From the NCBI GenBank assembly GCA_000181795.3, contig CM012953.1:13460838-13524837 (forward strand): 64,000 nt of DNA, read 5' to 3'. Each line of letters starts with the position of its first letter. Position 1 is the first letter of the stretch. Source of the stretch: Trichinella spiralis (taxonomy: Eukaryota > Nematoda > Enoplea > Trichinellida > Trichinellidae). The position numbers and the translations under genes are program-made. The notes under the pieces are model-generated. The model had not been told where the DNA came from. It was given only the letters and a program-made list of their open reading frames with translations, and made no database searches. Shown here piece by piece: positions 51,710-62,817 of this stretch.

Positions 51710-51715
51710 GTAAGT
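51710..51715 (+). promoter_or_regulatory. 5' splice-site match after miR-125
   Basis: TTT|GTAAGT lies 49 bases after the miR-125 hairpin, followed by a (TTTG)n run. It parallels the donor sites downstream of miR-100 and let-7. Confidence 0.35.
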
Positions 51716-51739
51716 TTGTTTGTTTGTTTGTTTGTGTTG

Positions 51740-54700
51740 AATTTTTATTTTAAATTCATTTCACCCGTATGCGGGCGTGGTGTGGTGGTTTGTTTCTGCT
51801 TCACACAACTGATGTGGCATGTTGTGTTGTGATGAGCAGCTTGCGGCAAGGTTATGTGCCCTACGTGTTATTCAAATGTCCATGTATAACACGTGCGCGC
51901 ACGTCAAAACAGAGAATAAAGTGCGTTTGGAAAATTAAATGCATGCCTATCGGTCGGTCGGTTGGTTGGTTGGTTGATGATGATGATGATGAAAAATCGA
52001 ACACAGCCTTTCGACGTATGTTGTGTGGAAAATATTTTTATTCCTTCTGTTTCTTTCTTTCTTCAACGTATCTTTTAAAAATGCAATTTCAATCAACGTC
52101 ATCGATATCCAATTGAATTCAAATCGCCCCCGCCCACGCGCAAAAAACTGACCAACCTGTGATGATGGTCAACTTTTCGTTGATTGGTTGATTTATATCA
52201 ATTTGAAAAAAATTAAGAAGAAAAGTAGTGTGTGTACATCATCAGAGAAGAAAGAAAATCAAAAATACACACACGCACGCACGGATTCTTTAATTTCTCC
52301 ACTCGAAACTATTCAATCAATTATAATATATGTTCTTCAATTGTCGTCTAGCCTATATGAGAGAACCCGCCCGACCGACCGGCTGGCCGCCTGTCTGTCT
52401 GTCTGTCTGTCTCAACGTCTGGAAACAAAGTGGTTCAACAAATTGTGTTGTCAACGTTTGCTCTTCTCTGGCATATGATTTCCTTTTTCTTTTCACAATT
52501 TGAATTTCAATCTCTTCTGCTTATTACAATTTCATTAACGCCGCAATTTGTGATAATTTTTTTGCATACATTAAAAAAATGGAAGACTGAAAATTTGAAA
52601 AATTCGTTGCTCCTATTATTATTATTATTGCAAATATTATTATCCATTCTTGAAAAACAAATTCAATTGAAAAAAACAATTATTTCTTGAAAGATAAAAT
52701 TGTTTTATAACAACATAAAAAGCAGCACCCCCACCCACAAAAAAATTCTCTGTTCGTGATGAAAAAAACGAAATCACTGATCTTGTTCAAGCGCATGTGA
52801 ATCCATCCATCCGCCCATCTGTCTCAGTTTACCTTAATTTTGCACATCATAAATATGTACATATTTATCTGACTGATTACGTCATAACAGAATTACTACA
52901 GTTCAAGAGATATTAATTTTATAGAAAAAAAATTCTGTAATTTTTCTTCTTCATCAAACCTCTTCTACCTTAGCTGGATCAATAATTTTCAATGTTGAAC
53001 TAGTTGGATACTTTTGTTTTTATTATTATTGATTGCAATAAATTATTAAAAAAGTTGAGAACTTTAAAAAAATTTTTTTTATTCCTTCACGATATTGTTC
53101 CCTTTATTGACACAACTTACCGTATAAATAATTGTCAAGTATTATTAACAGTTGATATTTAATCAAAGAAGAAAAAAAAGTTTTGATATGTTCAATTTAT
53201 TTATTTATCCATAATATTATCTCTGTTGTTTTAAATTTTATTATTTTGAAAATTGAATATATTATTTTTTCTGATGATAATTTTATCAAGTAACAATTGA
53301 AAGAAAAAGAGCAGTTATTTTCTTTTCCAACAGCAACGAGTTTGCAGTGAGCATTTTTGTTCTTGGTCGCAGTTTGCAGAAACAACAACAACAGCCCGAG
53401 AAAAGAAAATCCATTTTCACCAAACCCTGAGAAGAAGCCCTGAGAGAAAAGAAAAGTCTTCTCCATCGGTGATCGTTTTTTTTCCTCTTCAACAGAAGAA
53501 TTCTGTTCATATAAATAAAATTAATAATCAAATTATTCAACTGCTCTTTTTTTGTTTTTTCAAGCATTTGTTTGTTTATTCGGTCAAGTGAGAAATATGA
53601 ATATCAAGAAATATTCTTTTGTCGTTTAAAAGTAAAATTAGAACAAACAGAGGGGGAGAGGGGGAAGGGGAATTTGTAGAAATGGCGCAAGTGGCGAGAG
53701 AGAGAGAGAGAAAAGAAAATGGTCGATCAGAGAGCGTGTTTCTCACTCCATTATTTCAGTCTGTCGCGGCAATCTTCTTTTACACCAAATAACATGCTTT
53801 CAACAGCTGCAGAACGTCAATAATCGACTGTTTGCCCGGAATGTGCAGACGTCGAGTCTAGACAACTTTCACTGCTGCGTCTGCCTTTCACTTCTCCCCC
53901 TTTGCACCCCCACCCCGTCACCCCATCCCTCCCCCCAGCGCAACTCTTTCCAAAGAAAAGCATTTATTTTTCAATTTTATATTTAGCACGCATATATATA
54001 TATATACATATAGCGGCTCGCCATTTTGAAAAAGAAAATTACCCAACACTGCTCTAAATTCTAACCATTGCAATGATTGCTTTGGAATTTCATACTTCTT
54101 TTCCGACTGACCATACGTATAATTAATTAATTTATTTATTTATTTTGCATAATTATTTTTTTGTTAAGAATCAACTTATTTGTTTGGGTGCATACAGTAC
54201 AGTATTGAGGAAGAAAAAAAACGTGCATTTGGTAAAACAAAAAATGACAATACTCTGCAATAAAATCAACTTGTCAATGTAACAAATGTGATAAAAGAAA
54301 AAGACGGCGCAAGTTTGCGTTTTATTCTCAACGGCATTAATTATTAAAATCATACTGAAAAAATTGCATTTCACTTTTTCAGTCGAACAAAATTAAAATC
54401 GCTTCATCGGTCGCAATGTTAACTTTTGCATTAAAAATACATTATTATTATTATTATTATTATTAGAAAAACAATCATAACACAATTTACTGAAAATCCA
54501 ATTTTTCAAAAAATTAATAATATGGTAAAATTATTTTTTAAAATTCATGTTCTTCATTTATTGAAAATATATAAAAATCAAAACAAATATATTCAAATGA
54601 TATTCGTTTAACAACAAATGATAAATTTATAAAATTGTCGCAAAGTATTATTATGTGCAATTTATGTATCAAATAATGTAAATATTAAACGCAACCGGCA

Positions 54701-54959
54701 TGAAAAGGTCACCTTGTTTATTAAGTTAAATAAATATATTCTGCTGAAAATACCACAAATTCGAGAGAAAACTTCGAAACAGATGTGGATTTGTGATGCG
54801 GAATCAAAATCATTCAAAATTTGATGCATTCACACGCAGAGATTTTCATTATCTAGAAACTTTATGAAAGCAAATTTATTTAAATTCATTTCTTTTGCTC
54901 AAGCAAAATTAATTAAGTAAAAAACCATCGGCACTACAAAGTAGCTAAATGTCGGTTTC
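51740..54959. other. Interval from miR-125 to the eIF4E gene
   Basis: No gene supported. Simple repeats include (TTGG) and (GAT)n at ~51965-51990, (GTCT)n at ~52391-52412 and (GA)n at 53696-53711. A pyrimidine-rich CpG-poor patch is at ~53880-53940. It probably contains the 3' end of the host transcript. Confidence 0.4.
53696..53711. repeat. (GA)n microsatellite
   Basis: Sixteen bases of perfect GA dinucleotides inside a purine-rich stretch starting at ~53650. It could bind GAGA-type factors, but nothing else supports that. Confidence 0.7.
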
Positions 54960-56525
54960 TTATTCCAAGTGTCGTTCGAATTTAACATAGCTGGCTGAGT
55001 CCAACAAGCTGTGCATCATGTAGCTAAATTATCACAGCTTCAATACGGAATATAATTAATTTGAATATAGAAATTACCCTATTTCACGATTTTCGTCACT
55101 GTCGGCATTTGCAGTCCACAAGCATACTTTGTGACCTTTCGAACGAACGTTGACTGCAACACCACAAATTTCTGCACCCAAACCGCTGAATTGTTCACCA
55201 AGTACAGCCATCACTAAATCTAACCAACATTCATCTAAAACTCTCCCTTCTTCTGAGCGATCAATACGAATTATCCATCGACCACCATTTTTATTACGAG
55301 GGTCTTCCCACATCGGACGCACCCCTTCTTTGAAATAGTAAAAATCACTATTGTTTGGAAGAGAGCTGGCCTTCTGTATAAAATTGTACAGACTAAAATG
55401 ATCAAAGTTAATAATATTCTTATTACAATTATACAAAAAAGAAAAATATACGCCCAAAAGTCTTCTACTGTATTGAATGATGCAACTTCCTTCAAACGGT
55501 CTTCCCAACTTATTTTACGATCATTTGTGAGGTACCACAGTACCCAAGTATGCTGCAGAGGATGTTTCACCATGTCTGTCAAAGAAAAGTTGTAAAGACT
55601 TTCAATGCCACTCTCCTCTTCTTCGAAGCCATTTTCCGAATTTGTAAAACGCTCATCGTACAACTAAATTTCAATTTTTCAATTATAAAACTGCTTAAAT
55701 CTTCACAACAATCAATGCAAATTCATTTCTTATTTAAAAAATTATAAACTATCAAAAAAATATGCAAATACAGACGTATCAACGAGGGGTATTTCAATTT
55801 TCACAAATTAATTGACAATTATTATCATTATTATGAATGCTGCTTTATTAACAATTTTCACTTTACTTATTCAGTGTTTAATGTCAGTTTGAAATTTTAA
55901 ATGCTATGCTTTTTCGTCGTAAAGTTCAGAAATCAATTAATGGAATAAAGCCAATCAAAGTGAAATACTTAAAATGAAAAATCTTATTTCTGTTAGTTAA
56001 AACATCTAAAAATAAAAAATACAGTTTCCATGACAAAAGAAAACAAAGCACTGACTCCACTACCTCATCAATGTAATACATAAGGTTCTGCAATAAAAAT
56101 AACTGATATTTGATTCGTCTTTTCAAAGTATAAATGATCAAACTCACCAATATATATATATAATTATTAAATACAAAATTAACACTTTAATAAAATATTT
56201 CATATACTTTCATATTATCTTACTGCTTATTATTGTTCATTATTATTATTACTATTACATGAGCATCGTGCTGTCTATTCTATTATATACTACTTATTAA
56301 TTTTATTAACTGCTCACTTTCACAAAATTTTTTTTTAATTAAAAATAAAACAATACTTGAAAATGTTTAAAAACAGTTCAAAATAAACTGTTTGTTTTCT
56401 AAATCTGTATAAAAAATACTGCTTAAACGAGCAAAAGGTAAATTATAATGTTTTACCTGGTCTAAAAAATATTCAGGGTCGGAAACAGATTCCAAACTAT
56501 CATCAGAGGAATGCACAATTTCCAT
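54960..56525 (-). CDS. eIF4E-family cap-binding protein, five exons
   Basis: eIF4E binds the mRNA 5' cap and recruits eIF4G for translation initiation. Exons are 56457-56525, 56064-56087 (a 24-base micro-exon), 55452-55663, 55078-55392 and a candidate last exon 54960-55008. All junctions are GT-AG and in phase, giving 222 residues. The core is clear: HPLQHTWVLWYLTNDRKISW (cap-stacking Trp equivalent), TVEDFWALYNFIQ (dorsal eIF4G-binding Trp), MWEDPRNKNGGRW (second cap Trp and Glu), and the phosphate-binding stretch VNVRSKGHKV. The N-terminus is acidic and non-conserved. The C-terminus is odd: after DENREIG it ends in about 15 residues with no IGYQSH block, so it is about 20 residues short. 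The last exon may be wrong, or the gene may be a divergent paralogue. The canonical aromatic pattern favours eIF4E over 4EHP. Confidence 0.88.
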
Positions 56526-58960
56526 CACCAGGAAAATAGATAAAACAAATTTTTCTTCTTTCCTAGATAAAAAATAAGAAAAACAATCAACATCACATTA
56601 TCATATAACTGCTATGCATGAGCTACAAGTGCATGAAATCTAAGTAAAACCCATATGAGTTACCATGAATACAAAAACAGTGAATCGAATACTAATAGTC
56701 ATAATAAAACAATTTAAATAATGAAAAACGCGACTAAACACAAATAAGAAAAAGCGTGACAGTACAGTTTTCAAATAAAAGGAACAACTTAAAGTAAACA
56801 ACTTGAAATAGACCAAGGAAGTCATGTGACTCTTATCTCTCGTATATATAAAGAAATAATGCTATATTATAAAAATATAAATAATGCTTATTAATACATG
56901 TTAAGTAAAACGCATAAACTTTCCTTGAAAAAAGGCATAAAAGAAATACAGAGAAAGTAAAAGCTGAATATAATGTGGTTTTGCCATACTGTATTTTGAT
57001 TTTCAAGTTCAACTACATAACTTCATAGCATGCAATTTTTGAAGTTTAAAATTTTTTAAACTTTAAATCTTTTATGTCTGATTGGTTAAAATTTCAAAGT
57101 ATTTTACTTTACTTTGATCCTTGATCATCATTTATTCCTCATCCTTTTATTACTTACGCGAAAATTAAACTTCAAAAACACATGCAAGTAAAACAAAATA
57201 TTTTTATAAAATTTTTGCATAAAGATTTTACCTAAATTTAACTTGTATAAAATAGAAATACTTTCTCAAAATAATTATTCGGAAGTAAATTTATGCAAAA
57301 TCAATATAGCGGTTAAAATTACAAAGTGTATGTACTGCTTATCAGAACATTTGTCTTTAAAATTACGTGGCTAAAATTTAAATCAGTGCAAAAAATACAT
57401 GCAGTTTTATTTCGAAAAGTATATTTTATTTATTCTAGCTTAATTTGGGTGAAATTTCATTCTAAAAATGTTTGTCATTCTTAGCCTTTTTATCAACAGT
57501 TCATATACAAGTTTGCATATTAAATATGTATTTCAGTGCTTCTCGTTCTATAATAGATCTTTTTGTATGACAAACTTTACGTCTATAATGTATGTCGTGG
57601 GGGTAGATTCAGGCATACTCTGCTAGCTGACCAGGATTGTCTCTCGTTTGCTCAATTTTCGCATCAATCTTTCTCATAGTATTACCAGAGAACAGAAGCT
57701 TTATGAAGCAAGTACACGACAAGAGCATCATTCACAAAGCATGCTCTAGCCACGTACTTCCCTGTCCCACTTCTGGGAAACTTGATGGATTTACTAAAAA
57801 GATTTACTTCGAAAACAAAGGATTTTAAGACATAATGTGTAATAGTGAAAATTTCATTTAATAGTAAATAGAAAACTTTAGCATAACTTCTGCTTTTGCG
57901 TTAACAAAAATTAGTTACACATTCCAAAGTAAATATACTTAAGCCCCACGTTTAACTTCTTTACATTTGCTCAATCTTTATGTATATATTTTCAAGCAAA
58001 AAATTAAAAGAGATGTTTTACATTATATAACAATACGTAGCAATCTTTCAGGTTTCTTTGCAGTTTAATTGAAGGCATACAGCTTTAAAAATAATGCTAA
58101 TACATAATAAAACAATACATTATCAACAGCTAAAACTGATCAGCTTAAATTTGGAATGAAAACTATTGAATGCTAGCACTGAAATATTTTTTCTAATTTT
58201 TGTTTGGCTGTTCTCTTCAAATTTTTCTTGTTTGCAATCAAAGTAAAATTTCATTTTTATCTTCACAAAATTTTTTTCTCCCTCTTTGATCAGTGTCTTT
58301 GCGTTTCTTTCTCGGTTCTATTTAAATAAAAAAATATAAATCTGGAATTTCATTTACAAATAAAATTTGTTCATGCATTTTGTGTAATTGTGCAAAAATG
58401 AAGTTAAAGTTTTGTGCCATGGAAACAATGAATGGCTGCATTGCATGCTCTTCTTTTAATTACATCGAAACTTTAATACACGTGAACTTTAGAGAAAACA
58501 AGAAAAGCTCTTTCGACAGCATTTTACTCAAAAACATTTTCAGACAGCGTAAATTTTCACTTTTAGCTCACAGACAGCATATTCCTTTCAGTTACTAAAC
58601 ATAAAAATTTACCGAGCAGTTTCAAGCTTGTTGAAAAGCAGCTTTGCTATTCAGTGGACGAAAAATTATTCAAAATGACAAATTAAGTTCTCAATTTATG
58701 AAAACTTATAAGTCTATAATCAAAGAGTACATGTGTTATTACTTGAAAATTTTCAAATCTAGCTCTGCATCATTTTGTTTAGCATGAAACTGTGGCTTTA
58801 TATCTCAAATGTCATCCTACTCTAACGGTTTTCGAATTGCATAGATTGAAAGCACTGACTTATTTATGAAATGACGTCATCCAAATAATTATATCATTTG
58901 AATTTTGTTAAATAACTATAGAGTTTATATTATTATAAAAATAAATATATATTATCAGCA
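56526..58960. other. AT-rich flank upstream of the eIF4E gene
   Basis: The first 300 bases may hold the eIF4E promoter or non-coding 5' exons. A GC-richer fragment at ~57590-57830 contains an open stretch of about 60 codons with no recognisable domain. Otherwise nothing was found. Confidence 0.35.
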
Positions 58961-58974
58961 AATTATGATAATAA

Positions 58975-59110
58975 TAAAAAGCTCATGTTCATTTGCATGT
59001 TGATCTTTTAGTGCCGTGCTATTAGTTGACTTTTGTTTATAATTATAATAATTATGTGCGACGTCGAATAGACGGCGTTATTCCTTTGTATAGCAGAACA
59101 ATTGCATAAA
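58975..59110 (+). repeat. Dispersed repeat, copy 1
   Basis: It begins aaaaagctcatgttcatttg and has a diverged partner at 61645-61765 in the same orientation. The shared blocks include the gccgtg(c/t)t..ttagtt(g/a)a segment and a cagcacaacagttgcat-like 3' part. Confidence 0.6.
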
Positions 59111-59667
59111 AACAGTTAAAAATACATTGATGCATTTATTCGACAAACATCAAATGACATAATGATTTCGATCACGTCATTCCATAAATAGGCCTGTAAT
59201 TCGAAAAAGTAACAAGGTAAGTGAGCTGCAGGATTTGTACATTTTTATAACATTTTAATGCAATAACATTCAATTATAAAAAAGATAAATATTAATAAAT
59301 AAAACTAATCGTAATTAATAAAAAGGCCATTTCGAAGAGAATGCAATCAAATAAGCATTTGCATTATTTTATAGAAATTCTAAAAAGCATGTAAACCAGT
59401 CTTATTTTCAAAGCACGCAGATTTAAACACATTTATAATTTACTGAAATTTTGCTTTACAGCTCTATAATAATATATTCTTTTGCTTAGAAATTTGTAAA
59501 TTTCAATAATCTCACTAGTTCTGAAAACAATTTTCACCATTATTACACATGATACTGCACGACTTTAATGCATGTTGATTGTAATGACAACCTAATAGAA
59601 CAAAGCAATGCAGTAAATGACCGGAGAGCTTTCTCACAATCAAGATTTACTTGAGCCATTTAACATT

Positions 59668-59725
59668 TCAAAAAAACATAACATTATTCAACGATGTCAA
59701 AAAAACATAACATTATTCAACGATA
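59668..59725. repeat. Two perfect-to-near-perfect 29-bp tandem units
   Basis: Units 59668-59696 and 59697-59725 share tcaaaaaaacataacattat and the following ttcaacgat, differing only at the last base. A degenerate third unit (tcaataaaattcaacaat) follows. Confidence 0.85.
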
Positions 59726-59899
59726 TCAATAAAATTCAACAATATCAATATCACAATAAATATATAAACAGTGAGCAGTGAAACACGGCAAAGGAGTATA
59801 TTACAAAAGTATCACGTTACAGGTAAAGTATCAATTCAGGTGTAAATTTGTTTGCAGTTTTTCAAGCAATTGTTAATGCAGTTTAAAAATGCACTGCAA

Positions 59900-60780
59900 A
59901 TGATCAGATGATTTTCATTTATATTGTAGAACCTATATAGCACTGCACCAGGTCGTCGTTACGTCCATATGGGAAACCGCAGAGGTCTGTGGTTGTGCAA
60001 ACGAAGTAGACGCCTCTTAATGAGGCAAGTTTCGAAATGAATATCACTTCATGATAACCCAATTCTCCATATCAGCTTCCTCTTTCAAAAGAAATATTTG
60101 TTTGTGTTTTTTTAATTCTTTAAAACCAATATCCTTTAATAAAACGAAGCATCTGCAGTATGTCGGCTGTTGACTTGCCACAGGATACATACAGCATTCC
60201 GCTATCAATTTTTCATGACCATTGAATGACACGACTGATGCTCATAAGACTTCCAGCATTTCTTATTCCAGTGTTCTCAATTTGTCAATTTCTTTTTCAG
60301 AATCTTCATTTCCAAAAATCTCTTCTAATACTTCTTGATGCTATTTTAAAAATATTTTTCTCTAGTTCTATTCCTTATGAGGCATTCTCTTCACAGAAAT
60401 AGTGAAAATCTTGTTATGATACTTTAACTTAGGCAGAGCCACATATGTAGTGACAAATTTCAACCAACGACCATTGCGACCAGCATAAACTTCCACTTTC
60501 TGTCGTTGCTTCAGAGGCACTTTGCTTTTATACAAACAAAAAGCCAATCATGAAGATTGGCCAATGAAATGTCACCTTGACGAGCAATTTCTGGAATTGC
60601 CTTCTAATTCTGACGTACACGTGTGGCTTTCGATTGTCATTGGTCAAGTATTTTAATAATTTATCAAGCGCCATCTGGTTGTTTAGTACGAAATTGAGAG
60701 ACCTAATGTTCACTTTATTGCATTTTGCAGTGTTTACTTCAAAAGCGTAAAAAAGATCTGTTTTCACTGTTTCCCAGAGG
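59900..60780 (-). mobile_element. Degenerate retroelement-like relic, minus-strand copy
   Basis: Read on the minus strand, 60620 to 60250 matches the plus-strand copy at ~63007-63430: a shared cgtcagaatt start, a CCAAT-type attggccaat, a TATA-like tataaaagca at ~60528-60537, then weakly coding sequence with a short GNED motif. Several stops interrupt it. A promoter followed by gag-like coding fits an LTR-retrotransposon relic. The family is not determined. Confidence 0.5.
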
Positions 60781-61644
60781 ATTCTTATGAAATTACCAGA
60801 ACTTTTGGAATTTCAATACAGAATTCTTTTAACTTATAATTATTAATAACTAATTATACGTATAATGGATACAATATTTAATGCGTCGTTAGTCAAATTT
60901 TTTTGCAATTCTGATAACTTTTGAAGTTGAATTTTTAATAATGTAGAACTTAAAAGCAATATTTTTATAAAGTATAAATATTTCTAAATCATTATATAAG
61001 GAATTTTTTCAAATTTCAAAAAATAATAAATATGTAATTTTAAGGTTATAAAAACTGGATATGAAAATGCATAATTTTAGAAATGTGAAAGTCAATCAAA
61101 GTAAGTTTTCCGTTAAATCACTGTCTTTAAAAAACAGCATCGTTTTGCATGTTTTTAAGACGTTCAGTAAAATAACGTGAACTCTGTTGAAGCGGCAAAT
61201 GCTCATTTCATTCCATTCTCTTCAGAAGGGTTATTTTGAAAAGAATCCAACTTAATTGTCACTTTCAGTTCACATAAAACATCTTCATTTAAATTACTAA
61301 GCATGACATTGCACTAAGCAATTTTTAGGTTGTTTAAAAAAACTTGCGCTCACTGGCTGATCAAATACAGTTCTCAAAACAGAAAAAAATATTCATTTTT
61401 TAATTAGAAATATAATGTGCTACAGTGTTATAAAACTTTACAAGTTGTACATCGCACTTATTTGTTTTTATCCATAGCATCAAATTTTATTCTAATTTCA
61501 TTATGATCTCATGGTTTTCAATTGCAGCTTTTGCTTTATCGAATTGATGAGCTTGAAACTACTAATTTATTTATATCACATGAATGTTGTTGAATAAATG
61601 AAGAATTTATGTGATGTGCCTGATGAGTAAATTATGCTGACAAT

Positions 61645-61765
61645 AAAAAGCTCATGTTCATTTGCATATAGTTCTTTTATTGCCGTGTTGTTAGTTAATT
61701 ATAATTTCTTGTGGTGATAAAAAATCAGTGTTATTTCCTTGCACAGCACAACAGTTGCATATGAA
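61645..61765 (+). repeat. Dispersed repeat, copy 2
   Basis: Diverged partner of 58975-59110: aaaaagctcatgttcatttg is shared exactly at the start, then scattered substitutions and small indels. Confidence 0.6.
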
Positions 61766-61949
61766 CAATGAAAAAATAAATTGTTATTTAATAAATTTCA
61801 GCTCATTGTGATCCCTGCTTTCTTTTTTTTATGTCTTTTTTACAATTGCAATAAAACAGTCAATGAAAAAACAAATTTTTAAAAATTATAAAACAGAGAC
61901 GTGAAAGTGACTGGCTAAATGCCATGGTAAACATATTGCAACTTCCGCA

Positions 61950-62115
61950 TTTTAAACCAATCGGCGGTAATCAATAACTACCCGCCGGCAATTGTTGAAA
62001 TGTTGCACTGATCGCAGAAAATTATAGCAACACTTCCGGGTATGATGCGAACAAAATCAGAATTTGTCTGAAAATTCTGCAATCTGGCGCAACCAGTATT
62101 ATCTTGTCCAGAAAA
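61950..62115 (+). repeat. Diverged copy of the sequence preceding the plus-strand relic
   Basis: The block caacacttccgggtatgatg ... tctggcgcaaccag, ~62028-62097, resembles 62818-62895 (acaattccgggaaat ... tctggcgcaacag). Both run in the same orientation. It could be another promoter/LTR remnant. Confidence 0.5.
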
Positions 62116-62817
62116 TGTAAGCAATTGTTAGCGTGAATGTGAATTTTGATAATCAAATCAAGTAATGAATTAACAAATCAAATAATCAAATAACAAATCA
62201 AGATATTAAAGCACAACAAAGTGGCTGTGATATAATAGAAGTAAACCCTCCATCTACCCATTAATTTTTTTTACATTGCCAGGTTTTTTACTCTTTTCCC
62301 ATATATTTCTTATGCCATATTTTTAATAATGTTTTTTTAAGCGCAACACTGAAACTCACAAAAAATGTTTACTAAAAACTTTGCGCATTCATCACAGTCA
62401 GTGTATGGTAGTGAAGTTCAATGTGTTACAGAGCAGTAGTATTTGCTGTCGAATCAGTTGCAAATTTCAAAATTGCCTAATAGGATTGAGCTTGTAATTT
62501 GCTGATCTTTTTCTAAAATTACACAGAAAATTTTTATTTTTAAATGTTAGTTTCTTATTGTCAACTGTTTTAACTGACAACAGTATAAAAAAGCATTTCT
62601 TTTTATTATTCAGCTTACACACTTCTAATTAATTAAATTAATTAATTAAAGTTAAAAATGGTTGTCAAGGTTGGAAAATTTTCATTTTAAGCTAATGCTA
62701 TACATTAACCTTGCTCTATGTTCAACATTTAAAAAACTTTTTCAAAAGAATTCTTAGATTAGCTAATTTGCTTCGTCTCTGTGTTACTTTGAGTTTCCTT
62801 TCAAACAACAAAATCTT

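Noticed and set aside
56058-56070. A second let-7-like seed (TGAGGTAGT on the minus strand)
   Set aside because: It spans the end of the eIF4E micro-exon and its splice donor. Beyond the seed it does not match let-7, and there is no pairing arm nearby.
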